A stretch of 64,000 bases of DNA from an uncultured Lachnospiraceae bacterium (GTDB taxonomy: Bacteria > Bacillota_A > Clostridia > Lachnospirales > Lachnospiraceae), in the NCBI GenBank assembly GCA_947564305.1, contig CANOBT010000012.1:1-64000 (forward strand), in the 5' to 3' direction. Position numbers and translations under genes: made by a program. The first letter of the stretch is position 1; each line of letters starts with the position of its first letter. This document shows positions 1 to 8,735 of this stretch, one piece after another. Below the pieces are notes generated by a model. The model searched no databases. It worked only from the letters and a program-made list of their open reading frames with translations, and was not told the origin of the DNA.

Positions 1-40
1 TATGCTGTATATCAGTCTATATCGTGCTCCTTGCATTTCC

Positions 41-460
41 TCAGCTCTTCTTAATAAATGTGGCACTGCACTTGGGACATCTGACCTCTATCTTTCCCTT
101 CCCTCTTGGAATCCGAATCTTCTGTTTACAACCAGGACACTTGTATATATGGTATACTCTTCTTTGCTGCCACATAGACTTCTGCTTCTGAAAGAAACCA
201 CGAATCGTACTGGTACGTGACAGGAAAGCCTGATTCTCAGCATAACGCTTCGTCACATTTTTTGAAAAATGCCGGAAATAACAATAGATAAGAACCGCCC
301 ATCCCAGCGCATAGCATATCAAGCGTGTATTCCTTCCTCCAAATACATTCGAAGCAAATACAATAACCAATCCGGTTACCATGAGAAACTTTGTAAAGGA
401 ATCCGGCCCATAAGCGCCATACCTGCCCTGCATAAAACGTATTACTCTTTCTTTCATCAT
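41..460 (-). CDS. Membrane protein with C-terminal zinc ribbon
   Basis: A 139-residue protein. Residues about 24-62 hold two closely spaced hydrophobic segments that probably form a membrane hairpin. The last 35 residues form a zinc ribbon with two knuckles, CPGC and CPKC, separated by a basic linker (KIRIPRGKGKIEVR). The ribbon resembles zinc-ribbon tails common in small Firmicutes membrane proteins. The ATG has AAGGTGG upstream; a second ATG follows directly. It sits downstream of the ABC operon terminator and has its own promoter-like sequence, so it is probably a separate unit. No specific function can be assigned. Confidence 0.7.
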   Translation of the reverse strand: MMKERVIRFMQGRYGAYGPDSFTKFLMVTGLVIVFASNVFGGRNTRLICYALGWAVLIYCYFRHFSKNVTKRYAENQAFLSRTSTIRGFFQKQKSMWQQRRVYHIYKCPGCKQKIRIPRGKGKIEVRCPKCSATFIKKS

Positions 461-512
461 CAGCCCACCTTATTTTTATTATCTATTTGTGAAACCTCTT
501 GCCTTGCTTGTT

Positions 513-541
513 ATTCTCTACCGTTTTGATAAGATTGTCAA
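513..541 (-). promoter_or_regulatory. Putative sigma-A promoter for the zinc-ribbon gene
   Basis: On the minus strand TTGACA (536-541) is followed after 17 nt by GAGAAT (513-518), a weak -10. It lies about 50 nt upstream of the gene starting at 460. The -35 is perfect and the -10 is poor. Confidence 0.4.
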
Positions 542-582
542 TTAACTCCAGATAAAATTTTGCTAATCTATTTCTGATAACC

Positions 583-648
583 AAAAAACAGCCACAAAAT
601 AACTCCTGCTTATTTATAAATGCGAAAATTATTTTGCAGCTGTTTTTT
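583..648 (-). terminator. Terminator of the Gld-like ABC operon
   Basis: A long inverted repeat with arms 583-602 and 629-648, about 20 nt each with one small mismatch. The minus-strand transcript ends in GCTGTTTTTT. It lies just downstream of the DUF4340 stop at 682. The plus strand also ends in T6, so it could act in both directions. Confidence 0.7.
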
Positions 649-681
649 CATGTTCTCTCACAAGAAATACTTAAATATAAA

Positions 682-1602
682 TTATTTTGTTTCATTCTCC
701 TCCACATTCAGTATATTGTTGCACACTTCGCCGGATATGAGATATACAATTCTGGAATCATTCATCATCACATACCGATTCCCATTACCGTCCTCGTCAC
801 CTATATACAAAGTCAAGACTTGCTCCTCCTCATCCTTGGTATATGTAGCCTCCACAGTAATACGGGATTTTTCATCCAGACCAAAACCTTCCAAATCTTC
901 ATCCTCCACCGAATAGTCTGCTGCGGAACCTAAAGTGACTGCTCCAAGGCCGCCGGCCACAGCCGCGATATTCTTGGTATCATCCTCGTTTTCAGAATCA
1001 TATGTGGTCGTTTCTCCATCACGGATGATCACTTCTTTTTTCAGATTACCGCTCCCTATATTCGGATAAGTATCTAACTGCGCCATCTCTTCCAGACTAT
1101 ACTGTAACATTGTTGTGAGCGTGCTGCTGACGGTATATATCTTTTCAGTGCTTTCATTCAACAGATAATACGCATCATTCACTGCATTACCTATCCTTAA
1201 ATCCGTTTTATTTCCGTCCGAATCTACCAGATTTACCGTGTACATAGGTTCCGTCAGCCCGTAATCTTCCAAAGCATCCCCGTCTTCTAATTCCCGCAGG
1301 GCCGTCAGTTTACCAAATGTAGAGGCTATCTGCTCCGGATAGCTCTGAGCAAGAGGAAAATCAGGATCTTGTTTATAAATCCATCTGTCGTCCTCTTTTT
1401 CAAATGCAAATTCCGCACTGCCCGTATGATAGTTAATTGTATTCACTTCTGCTATCTCTGTCACATAAATGGTGGCCGCCTCTTTCTCGGCCTTCTGCTG
1501 TTCCTCCTGTTTGTCATTATATCTTCGCATCAGTCCAAGCACGAGTAAAAGCAGCGGCAGAATCAAAAGCAGATACAAAAGCCTTTTTTTCTTTTTCTCC
1601 AT
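682..1602 (-). CDS. DUF4340 domain-containing membrane-anchored protein
   Basis: A 306-residue protein starting MEKKKKRLLYLL, with one N-terminal membrane anchor followed by a soluble extracytoplasmic domain rich in short beta-like stretches (for example DLRIGNAVNDAYYLL and LTLYIGDEDGNGNRYV). This matches DUF4340 proteins that accompany GldG-type auxiliary proteins. An upstream in-frame extension to 1689 overlaps the preceding gene and was rejected; the ATG at 1602 has AAAGGAA upstream. It is the last gene of the four-gene ABC operon, 43 nt after the GldG-like gene and followed by a terminator. The family is thought to work outside the membrane with the exporter, but its substrate is unknown. 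Confidence 0.8.
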   Translation of the reverse strand: MEKKKKRLLYLLLILPLLLLVLGLMRRYNDKQEEQQKAEKEAATIYVTEIAEVNTINYHTGSAEFAFEKEDDRWIYKQDPDFPLAQSYPEQIASTFGKLTALRELEDGDALEDYGLTEPMYTVNLVDSDGNKTDLRIGNAVNDAYYLLNESTEKIYTVSSTLTTMLQYSLEEMAQLDTYPNIGSGNLKKEVIIRDGETTTYDSENEDDTKNIAAVAGGLGAVTLGSAADYSVEDEDLEGFGLDEKSRITVEATYTKDEEEQVLTLYIGDEDGNGNRYVMMNDSRIVYLISGEVCNNILNVEENETK

Positions 1603-1645
1603 ATTTTTCGCAGTTCCTTTCAAAAAATCGGCTGTTTCAAATTTC

Positions 1646-3166
1646 TTATGCTTTACGCCGTCCAAACCAGACCATAAATCCCCACACAAGAATCAACAGC
1701 GGAATTCCAAATATTGTAAAGAGGCTCAAGATTCCCACATGCTGGATTGTATTGTACTGCACAGCCAGGCTCTTCGGTTCAATTGATAAATTCTCCACCC
1801 CATCAAAGTTGGCTGTCACCGCGTTCATAAATAATGTGGTGTTTTCCAATGTAGTAAAGGTATCCGTAATCTGCGAGTCCACCATAGCCGCCGAAGAAAT
1901 CACCGTAAGACGGCTTTCCTTACCTTCACTGTCCTCTCCATCGGGCAAAGCACTGCTGCCTGACTCTCCTTCTAAATCCTCTGATGTTTCGTCTTCATTG
2001 GATTCACCATTTGTACCAGATTCGCCAGTATTATCAGCATTCTTCGTATCGTATACAGTCTCGGTTGCCACTGCCCCCAGAGTATAAGTCCCCTGAGTCT
2101 CTGAATCTTCTGTCACCGCATATCCTTCGTCACTGGTGGTCATAAAAGAAGTGGTCGAAATGGTATCCCGAGCCGCATCCACCATGTTAAGACCATGCGG
2201 ATTAATCAGCAATACCATTTCTGAAGAAATCCCTTTAGCCATATCTCCGGACACACTCAGTATCGGGAAAATATAAAACGGATTTCCCTGATAGCATCGC
2301 TGGGCGTCTGCGATATACCCTTCTGCCGCTTCCATGCCATACTCTCTCATAATGGATGCCAAGTTCGGCAGGTTTGCCGGTTCCGTATCTCCCAGCAGAA
2401 GCATCATTTTCCCTCCGTCTGACAGATAAGAAAGCACTGCGTCCTTTTCTTCCTCTGTCAAATCATTTGCCGGCGCATACATCAGAAGTAAATCGCAGTC
2501 CTCCGGTATTTCCAGATTCATCATCAAATTCCACTCTGATACCGCATAATTGCTTTTGTCCATCAGCTCTGTCACAGAAGCCGGAAGCATCGCTTCCCCA
2601 TGTCCGGCGGTTCGGTAAATCTGCTTTCCTGCATCACTGGTCACATAATTCACCGCACTGGTAAGCTGGCCCTCTCCGTCAAACTCGGATTCCGCGATAC
2701 TGCCCGTATAATAGTAAGACGAGTAATCTATCACCACAATACTGTCAAAGGATACGGTTGTCGTTTTTCCGGTTTTCTCACAAGAAACCACAATCGAATT
2801 TTCAGATACATTATAGTCAGTTAAAGCGGAAGGATGCAACACCGGATCGACCCACTCTACGGAAATCTTCTTTGAGAGGGACGCATATTTACTCAAAAAT
2901 GTCTGAATCCTTTCATCCGCCTCCTCTTTCACTGCAAGTACTGTAAATTTTACCTCTTCGTCCAGACCTTGCAGAAAATCTCTGCTAGTATCTGTAATCT
3001 CATAAATCTTCGTATTGCTCACATCAATATTGCGGTATTGTTCCGGAAGCTGCCCCACGATCAGATTGAGCACGACCACAATCGCAATCACCACTGCCGT
3101 TAATCCCACGCTGTATATCCCGTGCGTTGTTCCTGTCGTATGAAATAATCTTTTCATTTTTTCCAC
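1646..3166 (-). CDS. GldG-like ABC transporter auxiliary protein
   Basis: A 506-residue protein with an N-terminal membrane segment (about residues 15-38), a large extracytoplasmic domain and a C-terminal membrane segment ending in basic residues. The early sequence NTKIYEITDTSRDFLQGLDE is typical of GldG/ABC_transp_aux proteins, in which this region starts a periplasmic-type domain. A low-complexity acidic Gly/Ser/Glu linker lies at about residues 370-415. The likely start is GTG at 3166, with AGGAGG eight nt upstream. It lies between the permease and the DUF4340 gene in one operon. In Bacteroidetes GldG works with GldF in gliding; in Firmicutes the role is unknown, so only the family is assigned. 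Confidence 0.85.
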   Translation of the reverse strand: MEKMKRLFHTTGTTHGIYSVGLTAVVIAIVVVLNLIVGQLPEQYRNIDVSNTKIYEITDTSRDFLQGLDEEVKFTVLAVKEEADERIQTFLSKYASLSKKISVEWVDPVLHPSALTDYNVSENSIVVSCEKTGKTTTVSFDSIVVIDYSSYYYTGSIAESEFDGEGQLTSAVNYVTSDAGKQIYRTAGHGEAMLPASVTELMDKSNYAVSEWNLMMNLEIPEDCDLLLMYAPANDLTEEEKDAVLSYLSDGGKMMLLLGDTEPANLPNLASIMREYGMEAAEGYIADAQRCYQGNPFYIFPILSVSGDMAKGISSEMVLLINPHGLNMVDAARDTISTTSFMTTSDEGYAVTEDSETQGTYTLGAVATETVYDTKNADNTGESGTNGESNEDETSEDLEGESGSSALPDGEDSEGKESRLTVISSAAMVDSQITDTFTTLENTTLFMNAVTANFDGVENLSIEPKSLAVQYNTIQHVGILSLFTIFGIPLLILVWGFMVWFGRRKA

Positions 3167-3178
3167 GGCCTGTTCCTC

Positions 3179-4045
3179 CTAACTCCAACGTCTTTTCTGA
3201 ATCGTCTGCACGGTCAGGAATATAAATATTGTAATCACAGACAGATACAGAACAATTCCGCTCATATCCACAATATGATTCTGTGTAATCCCTGTAAAAA
3301 CATCTGCAAATGCCAGTTTCCCGAGCAACTTTGACAGCAGATTGTCATACAGGCTGGATTTCACAACATAAACAGCCACACACGCAATGACACTGACAGC
3401 TTCTAAGACCACACTTAAAATCCAATTTGAAGTGATTTGCCAGATATAAAATACGATTAGGCTTAATATCAACAAAATTCCCACCATACATCCAGATGCC
3501 GAGGATGGAAGGAACTCCATGATTCCATTCCACAGGTATAAAAGCAGCAGTACGCCAAATGTCGTAATAAACGCGATAATCTGGCTCTCTGTCAAAGTCG
3601 ATAAAAACATACCGATTGCAAGATATACACATCCCAAAAGGAAAAACACTGCAATCGAAATATAATCCACTTTCAGGTATGCCGTCCCGTTCATCTTAAT
3701 AATTAATGGAAACAGACAGAACACAAGGTTCGGAATCGCAACGACTGTAGCCATAGCCAGGTATTTTCCCAGAACAACCTTTGTCAGGCTGATAGGTGCG
3801 GTCAAAAGGAGCTGGTCTGTCTTGTTCTTTCGCTCCTCTGCAAAGCTCCGCATGGTAATCAATGGGATTCCTACGATAAATACAATCAATGAACCGGATA
3901 ATGTATAAGAAAAATAAGGATATCCTGCCGTCAGATTATACGCTGTAAAATAAATTCCGGTAAACAGCACCAGGAATGCAACAAATACACAGCCAACCAT
4001 AGACTGAAAATAGGAACGTAGTTCTCTCTTATAAATCGCCAGCAT
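3179..4045 (-). CDS. ABC-2 type permease (GldF/NosY-like)
   Basis: A 288-residue integral membrane protein with about six hydrophobic segments. The cytoplasmic loop SFAEERKNKTDQLLLTAPIS is the hallmark of ABC-2 permeases of the GldF/NosY group. The start overlaps the end of the ATPase gene by 17 nt and has AGGAGG upstream, so the two are translationally coupled. It should form the membrane part of an exporter with the ATPase at 4029-5003 and the GldG/DUF4340 partners downstream. The substrate is unknown. Confidence 0.88.
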   Translation of the reverse strand: MLAIYKRELRSYFQSMVGCVFVAFLVLFTGIYFTAYNLTAGYPYFSYTLSGSLIVFIVGIPLITMRSFAEERKNKTDQLLLTAPISLTKVVLGKYLAMATVVAIPNLVFCLFPLIIKMNGTAYLKVDYISIAVFFLLGCVYLAIGMFLSTLTESQIIAFITTFGVLLLLYLWNGIMEFLPSSASGCMVGILLILSLIVFYIWQITSNWILSVVLEAVSVIACVAVYVVKSSLYDNLLSKLLGKLAFADVFTGITQNHIVDMSGIVLYLSVITIFIFLTVQTIQKRRWS

Positions 4046-5003
4046 CTACATCAGCCTCCTCTCCCTGGGTCAATTCCATGAACACTTCTTCCAGACTCGC
4101 TTTCGATGTCTTCAACATCAGAAGCGGACAGCCTGCATCTGCAAACGCAAGAAAGACCGCTTCACGGATATCCTGACTTTCACCGGATACGGCTGTTCCT
4201 ATCTCAATCTTTGCATAAGTCGTCTCCTCCTCGGTCCTCTTGAGCTCCGTCTTTTCAATCCCTACAATATTCTGCAAAATTTTATTGACCTTTTCCGGTT
4301 CTGCTTTTGTCTCAATTTCCAGACTATTCTGACCTGTCATCAAATGCTCCAGATTCTCAGGCGTATCACTGGCCACTAATCTTCCCTTGGATATAATCAA
4401 GATATAGTCACAGACCTCCCTCACTTCTGCCAGAATATGGGAGCTTAGGATGACAGTATGCTCTTTTGCAAGACTGCGGATTAATTCACGAATCTCAATA
4501 ATCTGCTTCGGGTCCAAACCTACCGTTGGTTCATCCAGAATAATGATATCAGGGAATCCGAGTATTGCCTGGGCCAGCCCTACTCTTTGACGATATCCTT
4601 TGGAGAGGTTCTTAATCAGGCGAAGTTCCACTTCATTTAACTTCGCAATATCCATCACCCTCTGAACAGCATCCTCCCGTTCCTTCCTTGGGATTTCCTT
4701 TAACTCTGCCGCAAATTCCAGATATTCCAACACGGTCATATCCGTGTAGAGCGGTGGAAGCTCCGGCAGATACCCGATATGTTTCTTCGCCTCCTCGGGT
4801 TCCTTCAAGATGTCATGCCCGTCAATGATAACCTCGCCCTCTGTTGCTCCTAGATATCCGGTCATGATATTCATAGTCGTTGATTTTCCAGCGCCATTTG
4901 GCCCCAAAAAGCCGTAGATCTTCCCTGGTTCTAATTGAAAATCCAAGTGGTCTACGGCCAAATGAGTTCCATATTTTTTCACTAAATTCTTTACCTCTAT
5001 CAA
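4029..5003 (-). CDS. ABC transporter ATP-binding protein (GldA/CcmA-like)
   Basis: A 324-residue ATPase that energises the exporter formed with the next three genes. Walker A is GPNGAGKST (about residues 35-43), the signature is LSKGYRQRVGLAQ, Walker B is IIILDEPTVGLD, and the H-loop is in VILSSHI. A C-terminal extension of about 100 residues after the nucleotide-binding domain (IETKAEPEKVNKIL onward) is usual in this drug/polysaccharide-export-like class. It is the first gene of the operon. The upstream DNA carries an inverted repeat (5056-5076) and a small palindrome (5081-5093) that could be operators. Confidence 0.92.
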   Translation of the reverse strand: MIEVKNLVKKYGTHLAVDHLDFQLEPGKIYGFLGPNGAGKSTTMNIMTGYLGATEGEVIIDGHDILKEPEEAKKHIGYLPELPPLYTDMTVLEYLEFAAELKEIPRKEREDAVQRVMDIAKLNEVELRLIKNLSKGYRQRVGLAQAILGFPDIIILDEPTVGLDPKQIIEIRELIRSLAKEHTVILSSHILAEVREVCDYILIISKGRLVASDTPENLEHLMTGQNSLEIETKAEPEKVNKILQNIVGIEKTELKRTEEETTYAKIEIGTAVSGESQDIREAVFLAFADAGCPLLMLKTSKASLEEVFMELTQGEEADVDAGDL

Positions 5004-5055
5004 TTCCTTACCTCCCTAGCGATTATGTAGTACAATCTGTTCCACAGGATGGACC

Positions 5056-5093
5056 GTAACGGTGACTCTACGTTACCAGATGATAAGGTATCA
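5056..5093. promoter_or_regulatory. Inverted repeats upstream of the ABC operon, possible operator
   Basis: GTAACG (5056-5061) and CGTTAC (5071-5076) form a 6-bp inverted repeat, followed by the palindrome TGATAAGGTATCA (5081-5093). They lie 50-90 nt before the first gene of the operon. No regulator gene is adjacent. The arms are short, so chance is possible. Confidence 0.3.
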
Positions 5094-5146
5094 AATGTTT
5101 GTGAAGTTTTTGTGTATGAAATGTGAGAATGTTGTTTACTTGTGAA

Positions 5147-6340
5147 TCACATCGGCAGATTCACACCCTGATCATGAGGGTCATTGCTGGTAAACAGCAC
5201 CACCTGATCCCCCTGCTTTAACATCTGCATGCCGTCTGGAATAAGAACTCTATTCCTTCTCCGTATCATGACAATCAAAGAATTGCGTGTAAAACGGATA
5301 TCCTTAATCATTTTTCCTACCCAGGGATGTTCTTTTCTCAAAATAACTTCTTTCAGCTTAATGCCTATCTCGTCCTTGTAGCTCTCTGCACCCAGGACAA
5401 GCTGGTCTCCTGCCTTGAGAATGGTATTTCCCCTCGGAACAATCGCCTTACTCCCGCGGCAGACCACCACGAGAATCAAGCCCGGCGGCAGCGAAATTTT
5501 TTTTACCGAAAGATTTTCCCATGTATGCTTTTCTCCTATCTTTAAAGTAATAAAATGGATATCCGCCTCCTCAGAATACTCTGACAGAGACTTCATTTTC
5601 GTATACTGTTCTACGAATCCTGCGGAAATGATACCTGTTGGGATTGCAACCATGCCGACTCCCAGGAATGCAATAAAAATGCCAACAAGCCGCCCGGCCG
5701 GTGTAATCGGATAAATGTCGCCGTACCCTACAGTCAGCAGTGTGGAAACTGCCCACCAGATACCGGAAAAAGCGTCTTTAAACTTGTCCGGCTGAGCTTC
5801 ATTTTCCAAACTATACATGCACAGCGAAGAGGCAATCATTAAGACCAATATCATCCATACTGAAGACAAAATCTGATCCTTTTTTTCAATCATGACCTCC
5901 GCAATCACGTTGAACGCATCATAATATGCGTTAATACGAAACAGCCGGAAAATTCTTGCCACGCGGAACATCCGAAATGCCACGGCTCCTGCCGGAAAAA
6001 AGACAGGAAGAAAGTATGGCACAAATGTCAGCAAGTCAATCACGCCATAAAAGGAGCCCATGAATGCAAGTTTTGCCCGGAAGCTGCTCTTCTTTGGATA
6101 AAGGTATTCTGCCGTCCAGATCCGAAGCATATACTCTCCGGCAAAAATGATCATTGTAACCAGCTCCACCATTTTTAACAACTCTGTGTAAGGTTCGGCG
6201 GCATCAAATGTTTCAAACAATGTTACAAACAGACTGATGAAAATGATAACCGTAATGAACACATCAAAGAAAATACTTGTGATGTCTTTATCTTTCCCAA
6301 TCTGGATGACTTCAAATGTACGATGCTTGATATTTTCCAT
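5147..6340 (-). CDS. Voltage-gated potassium channel with two TrkA-C/RCK-type domains
   Basis: A 397-residue protein with six membrane segments and the K+ selectivity filter TVGYGD (residues 203-208). S4 has arginine at every third position (R123, R126, R129, R132, R135), as in Kv-type voltage sensors. The cytoplasmic C-terminus (residues about 255-390) has two TrkA-C-like modules, each with a K/QGDQ(L/V)VL pattern; such domains bind ligands in other K+ channels and transporters. It is monocistronic, sits after the V-ATPase operon terminator and has its own promoter. In E. hirae the ntp operon ends with the KtrB-like cation transporter gene ntpJ; here a K+ channel occupies the neighbouring position, which may reflect linked cation homeostasis. 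Confidence 0.9.
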   Translation of the reverse strand: MENIKHRTFEVIQIGKDKDITSIFFDVFITVIIFISLFVTLFETFDAAEPYTELLKMVELVTMIIFAGEYMLRIWTAEYLYPKKSSFRAKLAFMGSFYGVIDLLTFVPYFLPVFFPAGAVAFRMFRVARIFRLFRINAYYDAFNVIAEVMIEKKDQILSSVWMILVLMIASSLCMYSLENEAQPDKFKDAFSGIWWAVSTLLTVGYGDIYPITPAGRLVGIFIAFLGVGMVAIPTGIISAGFVEQYTKMKSLSEYSEEADIHFITLKIGEKHTWENLSVKKISLPPGLILVVVCRGSKAIVPRGNTILKAGDQLVLGAESYKDEIGIKLKEVILRKEHPWVGKMIKDIRFTRNSLIVMIRRRNRVLIPDGMQMLKQGDQVVLFTSNDPHDQGVNLPM

Positions 6341-6518
6341 TTTCTTTTGTCCTCAACAATTACTATGAAACTCCTAAAATATCTTCTATCGTGACAAGCA
6401 GCACTTCCTCTTTTCCCTTCGCTTCTTCCAGTAACTTCTCTGTAAAGCGCTTTTTCCCTGCCTATAAACATAATACCACTCCATTTTATTTACTTTCAGG
6501 TAATTTACTTTGAAGTTA

Positions 6519-6547
6519 ATTATATTCGTCTTTATACTTTGCGTCAA
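6519..6547 (-). promoter_or_regulatory. Sigma-A promoter of the K+ channel gene
   Basis: TTGACG (6542-6547), a 17-nt spacer and a perfect TATAAT (6519-6524) on the minus strand. The leader to the ATG at 6340 is about 170 nt, long for a simple gene; no riboswitch class was recognised in it. Confidence 0.65.
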
Positions 6548-6561
6548 GGAATAGAATATAC

Positions 6562-6598
6562 AAAAACAGGGCTGCCTCTTAAAGTGCAGCCCTGTTTG
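6562..6598 (-). terminator. Terminator of the V-ATPase operon
   Basis: An inverted repeat with arms 6562-6575 and 6586-6598 (AACAGGGCTGC and its complement). The minus-strand product ends in CTGTTTTTG. It follows the ntpD stop at 6608 by about 10 nt and overlaps the promoter region of the next gene. Confidence 0.85.
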
Positions 6599-6607
6599 TT
6601 GTTCACA

Positions 6608-7267
6608 TTATTCTCTTTCGGAATACCCATGAGCCTCTTCGAGCATCATGTCCTTCACCTTCATCAGACGAATCTGGGTACTTCTCTCGTTCTCGTCCAG
6701 TTTCATAGTGATATACTTGATATTCGTCTCCGTCTCCGGAATAATAACATGTTCCAACGCGTTTACACGCCGTCTTGTTTTTTCAATTTCTGCCGCCATG
6801 AGCTGGCAGGCTTTCTCGCATTCTGCAAGGCGAATCATGTCCGGCAGGATATCTGCCAGGGATTTTACCGCCCCGTCCAGGTCACTGGAGGTAAATGCGA
6901 AACCATAGGAGTAGATGTCGTTCTCATCTGCGGTCCTTGTCTTATACTCAAATGTCGGGATATTGACACTCATGACATTGGCTTCTCCAGGAACCAGGTT
7001 AATCTCCTGCTTGGGAGCCATCAATGCCGTCTTGAGGGCCGCCTCCGACATACCTGCCTTGGCGATTACGAAATTCTTGTTTGCGGAAAGGATTCCCGCT
7101 TCTACCCGTTTACGCACTTCCATGTTTTCGCGTACCAGGTCAAGGTACTGGCGCATCAACTCATCACGTTTGTCCTTCAACAGCTTGTGTCCGCGGATTG
7201 CCGTGATCCGTTTCTTTTTCAGACGCGTCAGCTCCATACGGGTAGGATTTACCTGTGTTGCTGCCAA
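6608..7267 (-). CDS. ntpD: V-type ATP synthase subunit D
   Basis: A 219-residue central-stalk subunit that couples ATP hydrolysis in the A3B3 head to rotation of the membrane ring. The N-terminus NPTRMELTRLKKK and the long N- and C-terminal helices are typical of the V/A-type subunit D coiled coil. The start appears to be TTG at 7267, with AGGAGAGGTGA upstream; no ATG fits the conserved N-terminus. It is the last gene of the operon, 97 nt after ntpB, and is followed by a terminator. Confidence 0.95.
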   Translation of the reverse strand: MAATQVNPTRMELTRLKKKRITAIRGHKLLKDKRDELMRQYLDLVRENMEVRKRVEAGILSANKNFVIAKAGMSEAALKTALMAPKQEINLVPGEANVMSVNIPTFEYKTRTADENDIYSYGFAFTSSDLDGAVKSLADILPDMIRLAECEKACQLMAAEIEKTRRRVNALEHVIIPETETNIKYITMKLDENERSTQIRLMKVKDMMLEEAHGYSERE

Positions 7268-7364
7268 ATGTAATCACCTCTCCTTCTTCATTCTACTGCC
7301 TTGTGTATTGCGTAAATCCTGATAAATCTGACACTTATGATTTACACAATTCCATCCGAAACCT

Positions 7365-8735
7365 TTATCCCTGATAATACTTATCGAGGAACTTATCGTC
7401 GATACGCTTCAGCTCGGTTCTCGGCAGCATGGAGAGTAATTTCCATCCGATTTCTAATGTTTCTTCAATGCTTCTGTCCGCATTGTATCCCTGAGATACA
7501 TATTCCGCCTCAAATGCGTCTGCGAACTTCGCATAAATCAAGTCAATTTCTGTCAGAGCTGCTTCACCCAGGATAACCATCAATTCCTTAGCGTCTTTTC
7601 CGCGGGCATATGCAGAGAACAACTGGTTCATCGTATTGGCATGATCCGCACGGGTCTTGCCTTCACCGATACCTTTATCCTTCAGACGGGACAGGGACGG
7701 CAAAACGTCGATCGGCGGTGCGATACCCTTCCGGTAAAGGTCACGGCTCAGAATAATCTGACCCTCGGTGATGTATCCGGTCAAGTCAGGAATCGGGTGA
7801 GTCTTGTCATCCTCCGGCATGGTCAGAATTGGAATCATGGTGATACTTCCCTTCTTGCCATTCTGACGTCCGGCTCTTTCATACATAGTCGCCAAATCTG
7901 TATACATATATCCTGGATATCCACGACGTCCCGGTACTTCCTTACGGGCTGCGGATACCTCACGCAATGCATCCGCATAGTTGGTAATATCGGTCAGGAT
8001 AACCAGTACATGCATATCCTTTTCAAATGCCAGATATTCAGCAGCCGTCAGCGCCATCTTCGGCGTTGCGATACGCTCGATAGCTGGGTCATTTGCCAGA
8101 TTGATAAAGAGGACGGTACGGTCAATAGCGCCGGTCTCCTTGAAACTTTCAATAAAGAAGTTAGACTCCTCAAATGTGATACCCAGTGCGGCAAATACAA
8201 CGGCGAAGTTTTCATCCGTTCCCAGAACCTTTGCCTGTCTTGCAATCTGAGCTGCCAGGTTGGCATGAGGCAGACCAGATGCGGAGAAAATCGGCAGCTT
8301 CTGTCCACGTACCAGTGTATTCAGTCCGTCGATGGCTGACACTCCTGTCTGGATAAACTCTTCCGGATAACTTCTAGCCGCCGGGTTCATCGGCAGACCA
8401 TTGATGTCCATACGGGCATCCGGCAGGATTGCCGGGCCATCGTCAATCGGATTGCCAAGACCGTCAAAGACACGCCCAAGCATATCCTCAGATACACCCA
8501 GCTCCATGCTCCGTCCCAGGAAACGAACCTTACTGTTAGACAGGTTGATACCTGTGGAGCTTTCAAATAACTGTACCAATGCATCACTGCCGTTGATTTC
8601 CAAAACCTTGCATCGGCGGGTCTCCCCGCTTGCGAGCTCAATTTCTCCCAGTTCATCGTAGGTGACATTCTCTACGCCACGTACCAGCATCAACGGGCCG
8701 GCAACTTCCTGTATGGTTCTATACTCTTTCGGCAT
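7365..8735 (-). CDS. ntpB: V-type ATP synthase subunit B
   Basis: A 456-residue non-catalytic nucleotide-binding subunit of the A3B3 head. It lacks a canonical P-loop, as expected for B subunits, but keeps typical stretches such as [34 protein letters not shown] and [14 protein letters not shown]. Its ATG directly follows the ntpA stop codon, with the RBS inside the end of ntpA, indicating tight coupling for 1:1 production with A. Confidence 0.97.
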   Translation of the reverse strand: MPKEYRTIQEVAGPLMLVRGVENVTYDELGEIELASGETRRCKVLEINGSDALVQLFESSTGINLSNSKVRFLGRSMELGVSEDMLGRVFDGLGNPIDDGPAILPDARMDINGLPMNPAARSYPEEFIQTGVSAIDGLNTLVRGQKLPIFSASGLPHANLAAQIARQAKVLGTDENFAVVFAALGITFEESNFFIESFKETGAIDRTVLFINLANDPAIERIATPKMALTAAEYLAFEKDMHVLVILTDITNYADALREVSAARKEVPGRRGYPGYMYTDLATMYERAGRQNGKKGSITMIPILTMPEDDKTHPIPDLTGYITEGQIILSRDLYRKGIAPPIDVLPSLSRLKDKGIGEGKTRADHANTMNQLFSAYARGKDAKELMVILGEAALTEIDLIYAKFADAFEAEYVSQGYNADRSIEETLEIGWKLLSMLPRTELKRIDDKFLDKYYQG

